DNA of 53,915 bases from an uncultured Peptoniphilus sp. (GTDB lineage Bacteria; Bacillota; Clostridia; Tissierellales; Peptoniphilaceae). The translations under genes and the position numbers were made by a program. Shown piece by piece: positions 8,597 through 17,454 of this stretch. Below the pieces are notes generated by a model. The model saw only the letters and a program-made list of their open reading frames with translations. It ran no database searches and was not told where the DNA came from. Every line of letters starts with the position of its first letter. The stretch's first letter is position 1. The stretch spans positions 1 to 53,915 of the forward strand of contig NZ_CAMILN010000006.1 of NCBI RefSeq assembly GCF_946222045.1, in the 5' to 3' direction.

Positions 8597-10429
8597 ATGA
8601 AAGTACTTGGAGTTACAACAACAAGAGAAGTATATATTGGTTCTAAAGATAAGAATTTTAGGAACAATGAGTTTTTAATAGTTGAAGACCCAGTTCAAGG
8701 TGATATTATTGGAGAAGTTGTGGACTCACAAACTTTTAACAGATTTATTCCCCTTGATATTGGAGGGGACTTTGTGGACAGTGACGTATTATCATCACTT
8801 GGATCTATGGGATATGATGTTGGTGATGAGACAGTTTATGTTGCTAAACTAAGATTTTTTGAGGAGCTTCTATACCCTCCTCTAACAGGTAGTGATTTAA
8901 GAGCTCCTGTTTTTAGTGAGATTAAAAATTTATTAATAGATACTCTTCCAAAAGATTCCTTAATCTTAGGATCTATAAAGAATACTGATAATATTGCCAA
9001 GGGCATGGATGATCTTTATAAAGATTTATTCACAACTTTTCAAAACAATGAATTCATAAAACAAAGAGAGCTTCCTTACTTATTCGACTACAAGTCAATG
9101 CATCAATATCCTCACATAGGAGTCTTTGGTGGATCTGGAAGTGGTAAATCTTTTGGTCTAAGAGTTGTCTTGGAAGAACTAATGGGAATGGGAGTACCTG
9201 CAATTGTTATGGACCCCCATTACGAAATGGACTTTACAAATAATTCTGAAATTTCTAATAAGGACTACAGTGATAAGTTCAAGTGTCTTGAAATAGGAAT
9301 TCATACTGGAATAAAATTTCAAGAGTTACAAAAAAGAGATTTAAAAAATCTTTTAAATGCTGCATCTCCTCTTACTGATTCTATGAAGAATGTTATTGAT
9401 GTTATGCTCTCAAAGGGCGCTAGTTTTGAATCCTTTAAGAATAAGTTAGACTTTTTATTAGAAGGTCAAGAAATTGGTTCAAGAGATAAAATTTTATCTG
9501 AGATAGCTATAGAAGAGGACCAGACGAGAAGAGATAGGCTTGAAGAAGTCCTGGATATCTATGAAAGATATGACAAGACTTGTAACTCCATGAGTGTCCG
9601 TGGAGTATTGTGGAGACTAATGACTTTGCAAGGGGAGGGAATTTTCTCTCACAATATCGATGAGCTTTTGGATTTATTAAAGAGAAGAAAGTTAGTTGTC
9701 TTACAAGGTTCAACAAGGATGATAAATGTATTTTCAACTTATCTTCTGGCAAAATTATACTATTTGAGAAAGGAATACAGGGACGAACTGTATAGAAACA
9801 ATGTCAAGGTCGACTATTTTCCACCTTTTATTATAATTACTGACGAAGCTCATAACTTTGCTCCAAAGGGCTTTGATACTCCCTCAAAATCTATCTTGCG
9901 TGAAATTTCCCAAGAAGGGAGAAAGTATGGTGTATTTTTAATCTTAGCAACACAAAGACCAACCCTCCTAGATGAAACCATAACGGCTCAATTAAATACT
10001 AAATTAATTTTTAGGACAGTTAGGGCGTCAGACATAGACACAATTAGGGAAGAGACGGACCTGTCATCGGATGAGACAAAGAGACTTCCTTATTTAAGTT
10101 CAGGTGATGTTTTCATTTCATCAGCAAAGAAGGGAAGGACTTCCTTTGTAAGAATAAGGGCGGCCAATACAGTTTCACCACATACAGAAAATCCTTTTGA
10201 CGAATTAACAAGCTATGACAATAAAGTTTATGAAAGGTTCTTTTTAGATATTAAAGATTTACTTCCAATAGATACATCCAACTTAAATGGGTCGCTTATG
10301 AATTACAATAAAAAATCTGGAGAAAACTTGTCATATGATGAGTTTAAGAACAATTTAGATAAGTTGTGTGAAATTGAATTAATAGAAAAAGAAACAAACT
10401 TTTTAACGGAAATGTATAAGATAAAATAA
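8597..10429 (+). CDS. herA: HerA-family DNA translocase/ATPase
   Basis: HerA of 610 residues, a hexameric FtsK-like DNA-pumping ATPase that joins NurA in end resection. An N-terminal HAS-barrel-like segment (about 1-90) is followed by the ATPase domain with Walker A GGSGSGKS (178-185), Walker B FIIITDEAHN (411-420), a Q-containing sensor ATQRP (451-455) and arginine-finger candidates at R473/R476. An insert of mixed charged helices (about 230-340) lies between the Walker motifs. AGGAGG precedes the ATG. With nurA it forms a two-gene unit closed by a strong bidirectional terminator. Confidence 0.9.
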   Translation: MKVLGVTTTREVYIGSKDKNFRNNEFLIVEDPVQGDIIGEVVDSQTFNRFIPLDIGGDFVDSDVLSSLGSMGYDVGDETVYVAKLRFFEELLYPPLTGSDLRAPVFSEIKNLLIDTLPKDSLILGSIKNTDNIAKGMDDLYKDLFTTFQNNEFIKQRELPYLFDYKSMHQYPHIGVFGGSGSGKSFGLRVVLEELMGMGVPAIVMDPHYEMDFTNNSEISNKDYSDKFKCLEIGIHTGIKFQELQKRDLKNLLNAASPLTDSMKNVIDVMLSKGASFESFKNKLDFLLEGQEIGSRDKILSEIAIEEDQTRRDRLEEVLDIYERYDKTCNSMSVRGVLWRLMTLQGEGIFSHNIDELLDLLKRRKLVVLQGSTRMINVFSTYLLAKLYYLRKEYRDELYRNNVKVDYFPPFIIITDEAHNFAPKGFDTPSKSILREISQEGRKYGVFLILATQRPTLLDETITAQLNTKLIFRTVRASDIDTIREETDLSSDETKRLPYLSSGDVFISSAKKGRTSFVRIRAANTVSPHTENPFDELTSYDNKVYERFFLDIKDLLPIDTSNLNGSLMNYNKKSGENLSYDEFKNNLDKLCEIELIEKETNFLTEMYKIK

Positions 10430-10475
10430 AAATAAAGACTTAGGTTTGTATTTAAACTTAAGTCTTTATTTTTTT
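10430..10475. terminator. bidirectional terminator between herA and the GIY-YIG gene
   Basis: An 18-bp stem with one G-U pair: left arm 10430-10447, loop 10448-10453, right arm 10454-10471, with T-runs downstream and A-runs upstream, so it can stop transcription from either side. It serves the convergent herA and GIY-YIG genes and overlaps the last codons of the latter. Confidence 0.9.
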
Positions 10476-10762
10476 GATTTTTTTATTAAGTAAGTATCGT
10501 AAAGTTCTTGAAGGGATAATTTGTTTTCAATTAATTTAATTTTATTTCCTCTTGTTAGAGTCTTAATAAAGAATTCTTTTTTTAATGCGTCAGATTTATC
10601 TAGACACTCTTCACTAAATACAATCTTCACTGGTAATCGCGAAGCTGTATATTTGGACGCTTTTCCATCGTTATGAGTCTTTAATCTTTTATCAAGATCA
10701 ACTGTGTAGCCAGTATACAGGCTTCCATCAGCGCATTTTAAAATATAAACGTAGGATGCCAT
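10466..10762 (-). CDS. GIY-YIG domain protein (YhbQ/UPF0213 type)
   Basis: Small single-domain GIY-YIG protein of 98 residues. It opens with YVYILKCADGSLYTGYT, where the paired Y and YTG elements correspond to the GIY and YIG strands, followed by the conserved R (DKRLKTHN) and the later glutamate in EFFIKTL. Members of this group are common in bacteria; a nuclease role in DNA repair is reported for some, but the cellular task is unclear. It starts directly after the recX stop, so both genes share one minus-strand transcript. Its stop lies inside the bidirectional terminator stem. Confidence 0.88.
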   Translation of the reverse strand: MASYVYILKCADGSLYTGYTVDLDKRLKTHNDGKASKYTASRLPVKIVFSEECLDKSDALKKEFFIKTLTRGNKIKLIENKLSLQELYDTYLIKKSKK

Positions 10763-11371
10763 TTACTCACCATTTAAATAGTCGTCAACTGTGAAGTTTA
10801 TTATTTCGAATTCAAAACCACGACCCTGAAGATAATTTTTTGCAGAGTAGACTTTTTTAGGATCAGACTCATCTTTTGAAATTCTTTTTTCTAGAAGTTC
10901 AAGAGCATTCATATATTCTAATTCATAATCGTAATTTTCCATGACCTTATCAATTACATTTTTTTCTATTCCTTTAGACATCAGCATATATCTTGTTTTG
11001 TTTTTTCCATATTTTCTTATATTTAAGGCATCATTAAGATATCTTCTTGCATAGTCTTCGTCATTTAAATATTTTTTTTCTTCAAGAGTAGGCAAGATAT
11101 TATCTATAATTTCTCTTTGAATTTTATTTTTATATAAATAATCCACTAGTTGCTTCTTAGTTTTATTTCTTTGTAAAAATTTATAGGATAGGAGAAGGGC
11201 TTCTGTCTTCTCATCTTCAAACTTTAAATTCTCTACAAACTCTTCTTCAACTTCTTGACCTTTATATAATCCAAAGTTTACCAAGGTGTCTTCAGAAATT
11301 TTTATTTCTTCGTCATTATCGAAGCTAATAATAAATTTTTTCTTATCAAAAATAATATTAGAAATAATCAT
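10763..11371 (-). CDS. recX: RecX regulatory protein
   Basis: RecX family, 202 residues, a helical-repeat protein that binds RecA filaments and modulates them. The body shows the repeated three-helix pattern around RNKTKKQLVDYLYKNK, EKKYLNDEDYARRYLND and MSKGIEKNVIDKVM, the usual RecX signature segments. The N-terminal 60 residues are less typical but a longer N-terminus is common in Firmicutes RecX. It is far from recA (48.8 kb) in this window and on the opposite strand. GGTGAT precedes the ATG. Expression probably comes from the divergent promoter next to the FHA gene. Confidence 0.87.
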   Translation of the reverse strand: MIISNIIFDKKKFIISFDNDEEIKISEDTLVNFGLYKGQEVEEEFVENLKFEDEKTEALLLSYKFLQRNKTKKQLVDYLYKNKIQREIIDNILPTLEEKKYLNDEDYARRYLNDALNIRKYGKNKTRYMLMSKGIEKNVIDKVMENYDYELEYMNALELLEKRISKDESDPKKVYSAKNYLQGRGFEFEIINFTVDDYLNGE

Positions 11372-11386
11372 TTTATCACCAAAAAT

Positions 11387-11415
11387 ATTTTATCATAAAA
11401 GCTCTAATTCACCAA
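11387..11415 (-). promoter_or_regulatory. promoter of recX
   Basis: On the minus strand TTGGTG (plus-strand 11415-11410) and TAAAAT (11392-11387) are 17 bases apart, a good sigma-A promoter 16 bases from the recX start. Confidence 0.6.
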
Positions 11416-11436
11416 TTTATCTAAATTAACAAAATA

Positions 11437-11466
11437 TTGGAAAATTAAGAGCAAAAAGTATATAAT
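11437..11466 (+). promoter_or_regulatory. promoter of the FHA-FtsW-PBP operon
   Basis: TTGGAA (11437-11442) and TATAAT (11461-11466) with an 18-base spacer lie 31 bases upstream of the FHA gene. It diverges from the recX promoter. Confidence 0.65.
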
Positions 11467-11496
11467 TAGATAGAGTTTAAGACTGAGAGGTGTAAT

Positions 11497-11937
11497 ATGT
11501 TTGAATTAATCTCACAAGTTTTGAGATATGTATTTATCATCTTAATTTATCTTTTTATATTTAGTATTTTAAGATTAATGTATCTCGATGTTAAGAGCAT
11601 AACAAGTGGCGGTGGTTCTCTTGATGATGCCTATCTAAAAGTTGTAAATAGACTTGATTCCTTAAATTTTAAAATGCAGGAATACTATGTTATAGATGGC
11701 GATATTAGTCTCGGAAGGAGTTCTAAAAATGATGTTGTCATAAAAGATAAATTCGTAAGTAAAAATCATTTATTAATCCATGAAAAGAACCAAAGACATT
11801 ATTTAGAAGACTTAGGTTCTGCAAATGGTACTTTTTTAAATGGTGTAAAAATTGATTCCAATGAGATGATTGAACTTCAGAACAATGACAAAATTGGAGT
11901 TGGTTTTATTCAATTTATTTTTGTAGATAAAAGGTGA
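11497..11937 (+). CDS. membrane-anchored FHA domain protein
   Basis: A 146-residue protein with one N-terminal membrane segment (about 9-30) and a cytoplasmic forkhead-associated domain (about 63-145). FHA marks are SLGRSS (71-76), SKNH (88-91) and LGSANGTFLNG (106-116), which form the phosphothreonine-binding loops. The gene precedes ftsW/rodA and a class B PBP, as FhaB does in actinobacteria and some Clostridia, so it probably links Ser/Thr phosphorylation to septal or wall synthesis. No Ser/Thr kinase gene is in the window. AGAGGTG serves as the ribosome site. Confidence 0.9.
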   Translation: MFELISQVLRYVFIILIYLFIFSILRLMYLDVKSITSGGGSLDDAYLKVVNRLDSLNFKMQEYYVIDGDISLGRSSKNDVVIKDKFVSKNHLLIHEKNQRHYLEDLGSANGTFLNGVKIDSNEMIELQNNDKIGVGFIQFIFVDKR

Positions 11938-11941
11938 AAAT

Positions 11942-13207
11942 GTGTTAGATAAAATTTTTAAACAGAGAAAACCTAGAAACTTACTATTAATTTTTGAAAT
12001 TTTAAGTATATTATTGTTATTTACTTTCAATAACAATAACATTGATAGGTACATAGTAATTTTATTTTTGGGACTAATCTTAATAGTCTATATTTCCAAC
12101 TTAGTTCTAGGAAGAGTCTCATCTGGAGATAATTATATTTTTTTAATAGTTTCTATGCTTTTGAGTCTAGGAATAATAACCATTTATAGGTTGTCGCCCA
12201 AACTTGGATTAAGACAACTAATATGGGTTTTAGCAGGTATTTTAGTTTTTTATTTAACTTATTTTATTATTAGGGCAATGAGAAGATTAGAGTATATGAC
12301 AGGTCTTTATTTAGGTCTTTCTATTTTATTTTTCTTATTGACAATTATTCTAGCTCCATCTAAATATGGTGCTAAAAACTGGATAGAAATTTCTGAGGGT
12401 ATAACAATTCAGTTGTCCGAATTTACTAAAATTTTAGTAATATTTTTAATAGCTTCTTTTTATACAACATTCCAAAATAGACTTAAAAAATTAAATTATA
12501 ATTACACTTCATATTACTTGATGGGAGTAATATATATTTTTGTGGGCTTTTTATTTATTCAAAGAGACTTGGGAACTGCTGCTATATTCATAGCTATCTA
12601 CACACTCCTTCAGTATATTTATGACGAGGACAGGGTTTCAATTTTAGTAAATATTGGACTAATGTTAATTGGTTCAGTCGTTGGTTACTTTTTATTCTCT
12701 CATGTTAGGAAAAGAGTGGATATATGGCTAAATCCATGGACAGCTGATAAGGTTGTGAATGATGCTAGACAAATTGTACAATCACTATTTGGAATAAGTG
12801 AAGGCGGATTTTTGGGTCAAGGAATTGGCCTTGGCTATCCAAAACAAATTACCCTTGCTTACTCTGATGTGATTTTCTCTGCAATTTGTGAAGAGATGGG
12901 AATACTAACTGGAATAGGAATAATCATGCTCTACATGCTTTTAGTTTATAGGGCTATTAAGATTGCATTAAATCAAGAATACTTATTTTACAGAATTCTT
13001 GCCCTTGCAGTTGCAATCCTATTTACAGTACAGGCCTTTTTAAACATTGGGGGAGTGATAAAACTTATACCAATGACTGGTCTAACTCTTCCTTTTATCT
13101 CTTATGGAGGAAGTTCTCTAATTTCAAGTTTTGTTGCTCTGGGTATTTTGCAAGTGACAAGCGAAGATTTATCATATAAGTATGAAAAAGGAGTGGACAA
13201 TGAATAA
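11942..13207 (+). CDS. FtsW/RodA/SpoVE-family peptidoglycan polymerase
   Basis: SEDS-family glycosyltransferase of 421 residues with about ten membrane segments. It polymerises lipid II into glycan strands together with a class B PBP. Conserved stretches include IQRDLGTA (the catalytic-site region with the essential aspartate), GFLGQGIGLG, AYSDVIFSAICEEMG and LPFISYGGSSL near the C-terminus. The start is GTG at 11942, with AAAGGTGA across the upstream stop. The next gene encodes its PBP partner. Whether it serves division (FtsW) or elongation (RodA) cannot be decided from sequence alone. Confidence 0.92.
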   Translation: MLDKIFKQRKPRNLLLIFEILSILLLFTFNNNNIDRYIVILFLGLILIVYISNLVLGRVSSGDNYIFLIVSMLLSLGIITIYRLSPKLGLRQLIWVLAGILVFYLTYFIIRAMRRLEYMTGLYLGLSILFFLLTIILAPSKYGAKNWIEISEGITIQLSEFTKILVIFLIASFYTTFQNRLKKLNYNYTSYYLMGVIYIFVGFLFIQRDLGTAAIFIAIYTLLQYIYDEDRVSILVNIGLMLIGSVVGYFLFSHVRKRVDIWLNPWTADKVVNDARQIVQSLFGISEGGFLGQGIGLGYPKQITLAYSDVIFSAICEEMGILTGIGIIMLYMLLVYRAIKIALNQEYLFYRILALAVAILFTVQAFLNIGGVIKLIPMTGLTLPFISYGGSSLISSFVALGILQVTSEDLSYKYEKGVDNE

Positions 13208-14642
13208 AAAAGATAATAAAAGAATTCTAGTATTACTTGTATTTCTAATGACATTGTTAGTTGCTCCAATTATATATTTAACGTACTTTACTGTTTTTAA
13301 GGCTGATGATATTGTAAAACATCCAGCTAATAGGAGAAGTGAACTTAGAGAGAATTCTGTAAAAAGAGGATCATTTTATGACAGAAATCATGAAGTTTTG
13401 GCATACTCTAATGGTGAAAAATATAATTACCATAGGATTTATAATCAACCAATAAGTTATTCTCACATTATTGGTTATTCTGACAAAATAGTTGATAAAT
13501 ATGGTCTTGAAAAAGAGTTAAATAGTTATCTTGTTGGAAAAGAAGGGTCTAAGATTTTAAAGACCTTTAAGTCAATAATAAATAAGAATTACGACCCTTA
13601 TACAGGAGACGATATCACACTTACAACAGATACAGATTTACAGGAAAAAACTAGGTCTGTTTTATCATCAAGATCAGAAAAGGGATCAGTTGTTATTATG
13701 AATCCAAAAACAGGAGAAGTCTTATCTATGGTATCTCTTCCAGATTTTAATTCTCAAAACATTGCAAAAGACATGCAAAAGATAAATGAAGCTAACAATG
13801 GCGCTCTTTTTAACAGTTCTACAAAGGGTAAGTTTGCACCAGGGTCTGTTTATAAAATAGTTACAACAACTGCAATTTTAGAATCGGGAATTTCTCAAAA
13901 ATACACTGATGAGGGTATGGAAAAAATAGACAATGGAAGAGAATTTAGAAATGCTGGAAATAAAACATACGGTAGAGTAGACCTTAGAAAAGCCTTTACA
14001 AATTCTCTTAACACATATTTTGTAAGGAAATCTGTCGACATGGGAATTGATGTTATGGGTCAAGTTTCTGAGAAGTATATGATTAACAAAAAAGTTGATT
14101 TTGAACTACCCCTAGAAACTTCCACTTGGACCTTTAAAAGAAATGATTTTGATAGAACGGCACTTGGTGCAGGTGGTATTGGTCACGATACAATTTTAGT
14201 TACACCACTTGAAATGTGTATGATTGCATCTACTATTGCAAATGATGGTGTTATGATGCAACCTCACATAGTTAAGAAAATAGATTCTTCTGATGGTAAA
14301 AATGTTATGAGAAATACTCCAACTGTATTGAGTGAAGTTACATCTAAAAAAAATGCTGACCAAATCACAAAGTACATGGTTAATGTTGTTAACAACGGTA
14401 CTGGAACTGAAGCCTATGTTTCAGGAGTAAAGGTTGCAGGTAAAACTGGTACTGCACAACTTGACCTTAAAGAAGGAACTAATAATGCTTGGTTTGTTGG
14501 ATTTGCACCAGCAGATGATCCCCAAGTAGCAATTTCTGTAGTTATTCCTAATGTAAAGGACTATGGATCTCAAGCAGCAGCTCCAATTGCAGGAGAACTT
14601 TTAAAGTACGCCATTAATAATTTGCAACTTGAAGAAGAGTGA
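13200..14642 (+). CDS. class B penicillin-binding protein (PbpA/FtsI-like)
   Basis: Transpeptidase of about 480 residues with a short cytoplasmic tail and one membrane anchor (about 8-31). The penicillin-binding domain has the serine nucleophile motif SVYK (216-219), SLN (269-271) and KTGT (415-418), all intact. The N-terminal part is shorter than in E. coli FtsI and lacks a PASTA domain, matching the PbpA type found next to ftsW and fha genes. I set the start at 13200, where AAAGGAG is correctly spaced, rather than at an in-frame ATG 18 bases upstream. It overlaps ftsW by 8 bases. Confidence 0.93.
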   Translation: MNKKDNKRILVLLVFLMTLLVAPIIYLTYFTVFKADDIVKHPANRRSELRENSVKRGSFYDRNHEVLAYSNGEKYNYHRIYNQPISYSHIIGYSDKIVDKYGLEKELNSYLVGKEGSKILKTFKSIINKNYDPYTGDDITLTTDTDLQEKTRSVLSSRSEKGSVVIMNPKTGEVLSMVSLPDFNSQNIAKDMQKINEANNGALFNSSTKGKFAPGSVYKIVTTTAILESGISQKYTDEGMEKIDNGREFRNAGNKTYGRVDLRKAFTNSLNTYFVRKSVDMGIDVMGQVSEKYMINKKVDFELPLETSTWTFKRNDFDRTALGAGGIGHDTILVTPLEMCMIASTIANDGVMMQPHIVKKIDSSDGKNVMRNTPTVLSEVTSKKNADQITKYMVNVVNNGTGTEAYVSGVKVAGKTGTAQLDLKEGTNNAWFVGFAPADDPQVAISVVIPNVKDYGSQAAAPIAGELLKYAINNLQLEEE

Positions 14643-14646
14643 TACT

Positions 14647-15348
14647 GTGTATAAGGATAAATTTGTCACTGCCATAGTTGCAGCAGCAGGTATGGGCAAG
14701 AGAATGAAGATGGGAATTAATAAGCAATTTTTAACAATTGATGGAATTCCCATTCTCGCTCACACAATTAAAAAAATTGAAAAATCCAAATACGTTGACT
14801 TTTTACTTCTTATTGTTAAAGAAAGTGATATGCGATATGTTCACAATACTATCAAAAAACATAAGATAAATATGGATTACAAAATAGTTTATGGTGGAAG
14901 GGAGAGGCAAGATTCTATTAATAATGGCCTCTTAAATATGCCTAATGAAACAGATATTGTTTTAACCCATGATGGTGCTAGACCCTTTGTATCAGTAGAT
15001 AAAATTGATGAAGCTATAGAAAATGTAATGGACACAGGAGCCTGTGTTCTTGCGAATCCTGTTAAGGATACAATTAAAGTATCTACAGACGGTAAATTGG
15101 TAGATTACACACCAAATAGAGATCGATTATGGCAGGTTCAAACCCCACAAGTTTTCAGAAAAGAAATTATAATAAAAGCCTATAATCAGGCTTATGCAGA
15201 AGGATATTATGGCACAGATGACTGCTCTTTGGTTGAAAAAACTGGTGTTAAAGTAAAATTACTCTACAATTCTTATGATAATATAAAAATTACTACAAGA
15301 GAAGATTTGTCTATTGCACAGATACTTGTTAAGAAGGTGAAGATTTGA
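14647..15348 (+). CDS. ispD: 2-C-methyl-D-erythritol 4-phosphate cytidylyltransferase
   Basis: IspD couples CTP to methylerythritol phosphate in the MEP route to isoprenoids. The protein is about 233 residues from a GTG at 14647, which has GAAGAAG spaced about nine bases upstream and lies just after the PBP stop; an in-frame TTG at 14629 inside the PBP gene is an alternative. The nucleotide-binding loop AAAGMGKRM (12-20), DGARPF and the PVKDTIK segment are conserved. It is followed by a separate ispF, not a fused IspDF. Confidence 0.93.
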   Translation: MYKDKFVTAIVAAAGMGKRMKMGINKQFLTIDGIPILAHTIKKIEKSKYVDFLLLIVKESDMRYVHNTIKKHKINMDYKIVYGGRERQDSINNGLLNMPNETDIVLTHDGARPFVSVDKIDEAIENVMDTGACVLANPVKDTIKVSTDGKLVDYTPNRDRLWQVQTPQVFRKEIIIKAYNQAYAEGYYGTDDCSLVEKTGVKVKLLYNSYDNIKITTREDLSIAQILVKKVKI

Positions 15349-15821
15349 GAATAGGAATAGGATACGATGTTCATAAACTAGTTAAAGAAAGAAAACTTAT
15401 AATCGGTGGAGTTGAGATTTCTTATGAAAAAGGACTTTTAGGACATTCTGATGCCGATGTACTTATTCATGCAATTATGGATGCCATTTTAGGTGCCCTT
15501 GCTCTAAGAGACATTGGCTATCATTTTCCAGACAATGACAATGAGTATAAGGATATTGATTCGAAAGTTCTTCTAAATAGAGTTTATGAAATAATGAAAT
15601 CAAAAAATTATAAAATAGGAAACATAGACTCTGTTGTGGCATGTCAAGCTCCTAAACTCGCATCTCATATTGATGATATGAGAAAGACTATTGCAAATAT
15701 CTTAGAGACTGATATAGAAAATATTTCTATAAAAGCTACGACAACAGAAAAACTCGGCTTTGTTGGAAGAGGAGAAGGTATCTCATCAGAAGCTGTTGTA
15801 TTACTTGAAAGGGATGATTAA
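15345..15821 (+). CDS. ispF: 2-C-methyl-D-erythritol 2,4-cyclodiphosphate synthase
   Basis: IspF of 158 residues, normal length, catalysing ring closure with release of CMP. The zinc ligands are visible as D8 and H10 (GYDVHKL) and the histidine of LLGHSDADVLIHA. The C-terminal segment with TTTEKLGFVGRGEG is typical. The start is TTG overlapping the ispD stop (TTGA), with AAGGTG upstream. Direct linkage to ispD is the usual arrangement. Confidence 0.95.
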   Translation: MRIGIGYDVHKLVKERKLIIGGVEISYEKGLLGHSDADVLIHAIMDAILGALALRDIGYHFPDNDNEYKDIDSKVLLNRVYEIMKSKNYKIGNIDSVVACQAPKLASHIDDMRKTIANILETDIENISIKATTTEKLGFVGRGEGISSEAVVLLERDD

Positions 15822-15825
15822 TAAA

Positions 15826-16479
15826 ATGAAGTTTTTTATCGACACTGCTAACATTAATGAAATTAAAGAAATTAACTCCTGGGGTGTCCTGTCAGGAGTT
15901 ACTACTAACCCTAGCTTAATAGCAAAAAATGGTGGGGTATTTGAGGATGTTATAAAGGAAATTTCTGAAATTGTTGATGGGGATATTTCAGCTGAAGTTA
16001 TTTCCACTGACCTTGATGGAATGTTAAAAGAAGCAAGAGAACTTGCAAAAATTTCAAAAAATATTGTTATAAAGATACCAATGATTGAAGAAGGACTTAA
16101 AGCTGTAAGTATTTTAAGTAAAGAGGGCATAAGAACTAATGTGACTTTAATCTTTTCAGTTTCTCAGGCCATTCTTGCAGCCAATGCAGGAGCAACTTAT
16201 GTAAGTCCTTTTATGGGAAGACTTGACGATATTGGAGAGTCAGGCTTGGATCTTGTTGCAGATATCGCTTATATTTTTAAAGAATATGGATATGATACCC
16301 AAATAATTGCTGCAAGTATTAGACACATTAATCACGTAGAAGATGTAGCAAGAACAGGTGCGGATATAGGCACAATACCTTATAAAATATTTAAAGAAAT
16401 GATTAAGCATCACTTAACAGACGCAGGATTAAAGAAATTCTTAGAAGATTTTAAAAGCGTAAAAACAAAGGAGAAATAA
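15826..16479 (+). CDS. transaldolase-like (TalC/FSA-type) aldolase
   Basis: Class I aldolase of 217 residues belonging to the small transaldolase/fructose-6-phosphate aldolase subfamily. It begins MKFFIDTANINEIKEI, with TTNPSL (about 26-31) and the Schiff-base lysine in IVIKIPM. I chose the ATG at 15826; a longer in-frame start exists upstream within ispF but would add residues foreign to the family. Followed by glpX, rho and rpmE, it mirrors the B. subtilis order tal-glpX-rho-rpmE, which favours a transaldolase role in the pentose phosphate pathway. Transaldolase versus FSA activity cannot be decided here. Confidence 0.88.
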   Translation: MKFFIDTANINEIKEINSWGVLSGVTTNPSLIAKNGGVFEDVIKEISEIVDGDISAEVISTDLDGMLKEARELAKISKNIVIKIPMIEEGLKAVSILSKEGIRTNVTLIFSVSQAILAANAGATYVSPFMGRLDDIGESGLDLVADIAYIFKEYGYDTQIIAASIRHINHVEDVARTGADIGTIPYKIFKEMIKHHLTDAGLKKFLEDFKSVKTKEK

Positions 16480-16480
16480 G

Positions 16481-17446
16481 ATGGACAGAAATTTAGCATT
16501 AAACTTAGCAAGAGTAACAGAAGCAGCCGCCCTTTCAGCAGGCAAATGGCTAGGAAAAGGCGACAAAAACGCAGCTGATGGTGCAGCTGTAGATGCAATG
16601 AGAAGAATGTTTGATACGGTTGATATTGATGGAACTGTTGTTATTGGAGAAGGTGAAATTGACGAAGCCCCAATGCTTTATATTGGTGAAAAGATTGGTA
16701 CCAAAGAAGGGGAAGAACAAGTTGATATTGCAGTTGACCCAATTGATGGAACAAATTCAATTGCAAATGGAACAGATAATTCTATAGCCGTACTTGCAGT
16801 AGCACCTAAGGGATGCCTATTAAATGCACCAGATATTTATATGGATAAGATTGCTTGTGGACCAAAAGCTAAAGGAGCAATTAAACTTGATGATTCTCCT
16901 TCTGAAAATGTTAAAAGAGTAGCTAAGGCTCTCAACAAAAATATTGAAGAAATAACTGTTGCTGTTCTAGATAGACCAAGACACGAAGAAATTATAAAAG
17001 AAATTATTGCTGTTGGAGCAAGAGTTAAAAAAGTTTCTGATGGTGATATTGTTACAGCTATTGAAACTTGTTACGAAGATTCAGGAATTGACTTAGTAAT
17101 AGGTAGAGGTGGAGCTCCAGAAGGTGTAATAGCAGCAGCTGCTCTTAAATGTTTAGGTGGAGACTTCCAAGGAAGACTTCATCCAACAGATGAAAAACAA
17201 GAAGCTAGATGTAAGGACCTTCATTCTGATTTAAAGAAAATCTATTCAATTGATGATCTTGTAAAAGGAAATGAAGTTATATTTTCAGTTACAGGTATTA
17301 CTTCAGGAGAAATTCTTGATGGAGTAAAATACTATGGCGATAACAAGGCAAAGACAGATACTCTTGTATTGAGACTACCAAGTGGAACACAAAGATTTAT
17401 AAGATCAGTCCACTCTCTTGATTTAAAACCAGATTATGCTAAATAA
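16481..17446 (+). CDS. glpX: class II fructose-1,6-bisphosphatase
   Basis: GlpX of 321 residues, a metal-dependent phosphatase of the inositol-phosphatase fold, converting fructose 1,6-bisphosphate to fructose 6-phosphate for gluconeogenesis. The motifs GEGEIDEAPMLY and DPIDGTNSIANG carry the metal-binding acidic residues, and GRGGAPEG lies in the C-terminal half. GGAGAAATAAG precedes the ATG, two bases after the aldolase stop. Length is normal. Confidence 0.95.
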   Translation: MDRNLALNLARVTEAAALSAGKWLGKGDKNAADGAAVDAMRRMFDTVDIDGTVVIGEGEIDEAPMLYIGEKIGTKEGEEQVDIAVDPIDGTNSIANGTDNSIAVLAVAPKGCLLNAPDIYMDKIACGPKAKGAIKLDDSPSENVKRVAKALNKNIEEITVAVLDRPRHEEIIKEIIAVGARVKKVSDGDIVTAIETCYEDSGIDLVIGRGGAPEGVIAAAALKCLGGDFQGRLHPTDEKQEARCKDLHSDLKKIYSIDDLVKGNEVIFSVTGITSGEILDGVKYYGDNKAKTDTLVLRLPSGTQRFIRSVHSLDLKPDYAK

Positions 17447-17454
17447 TTTTTGTC

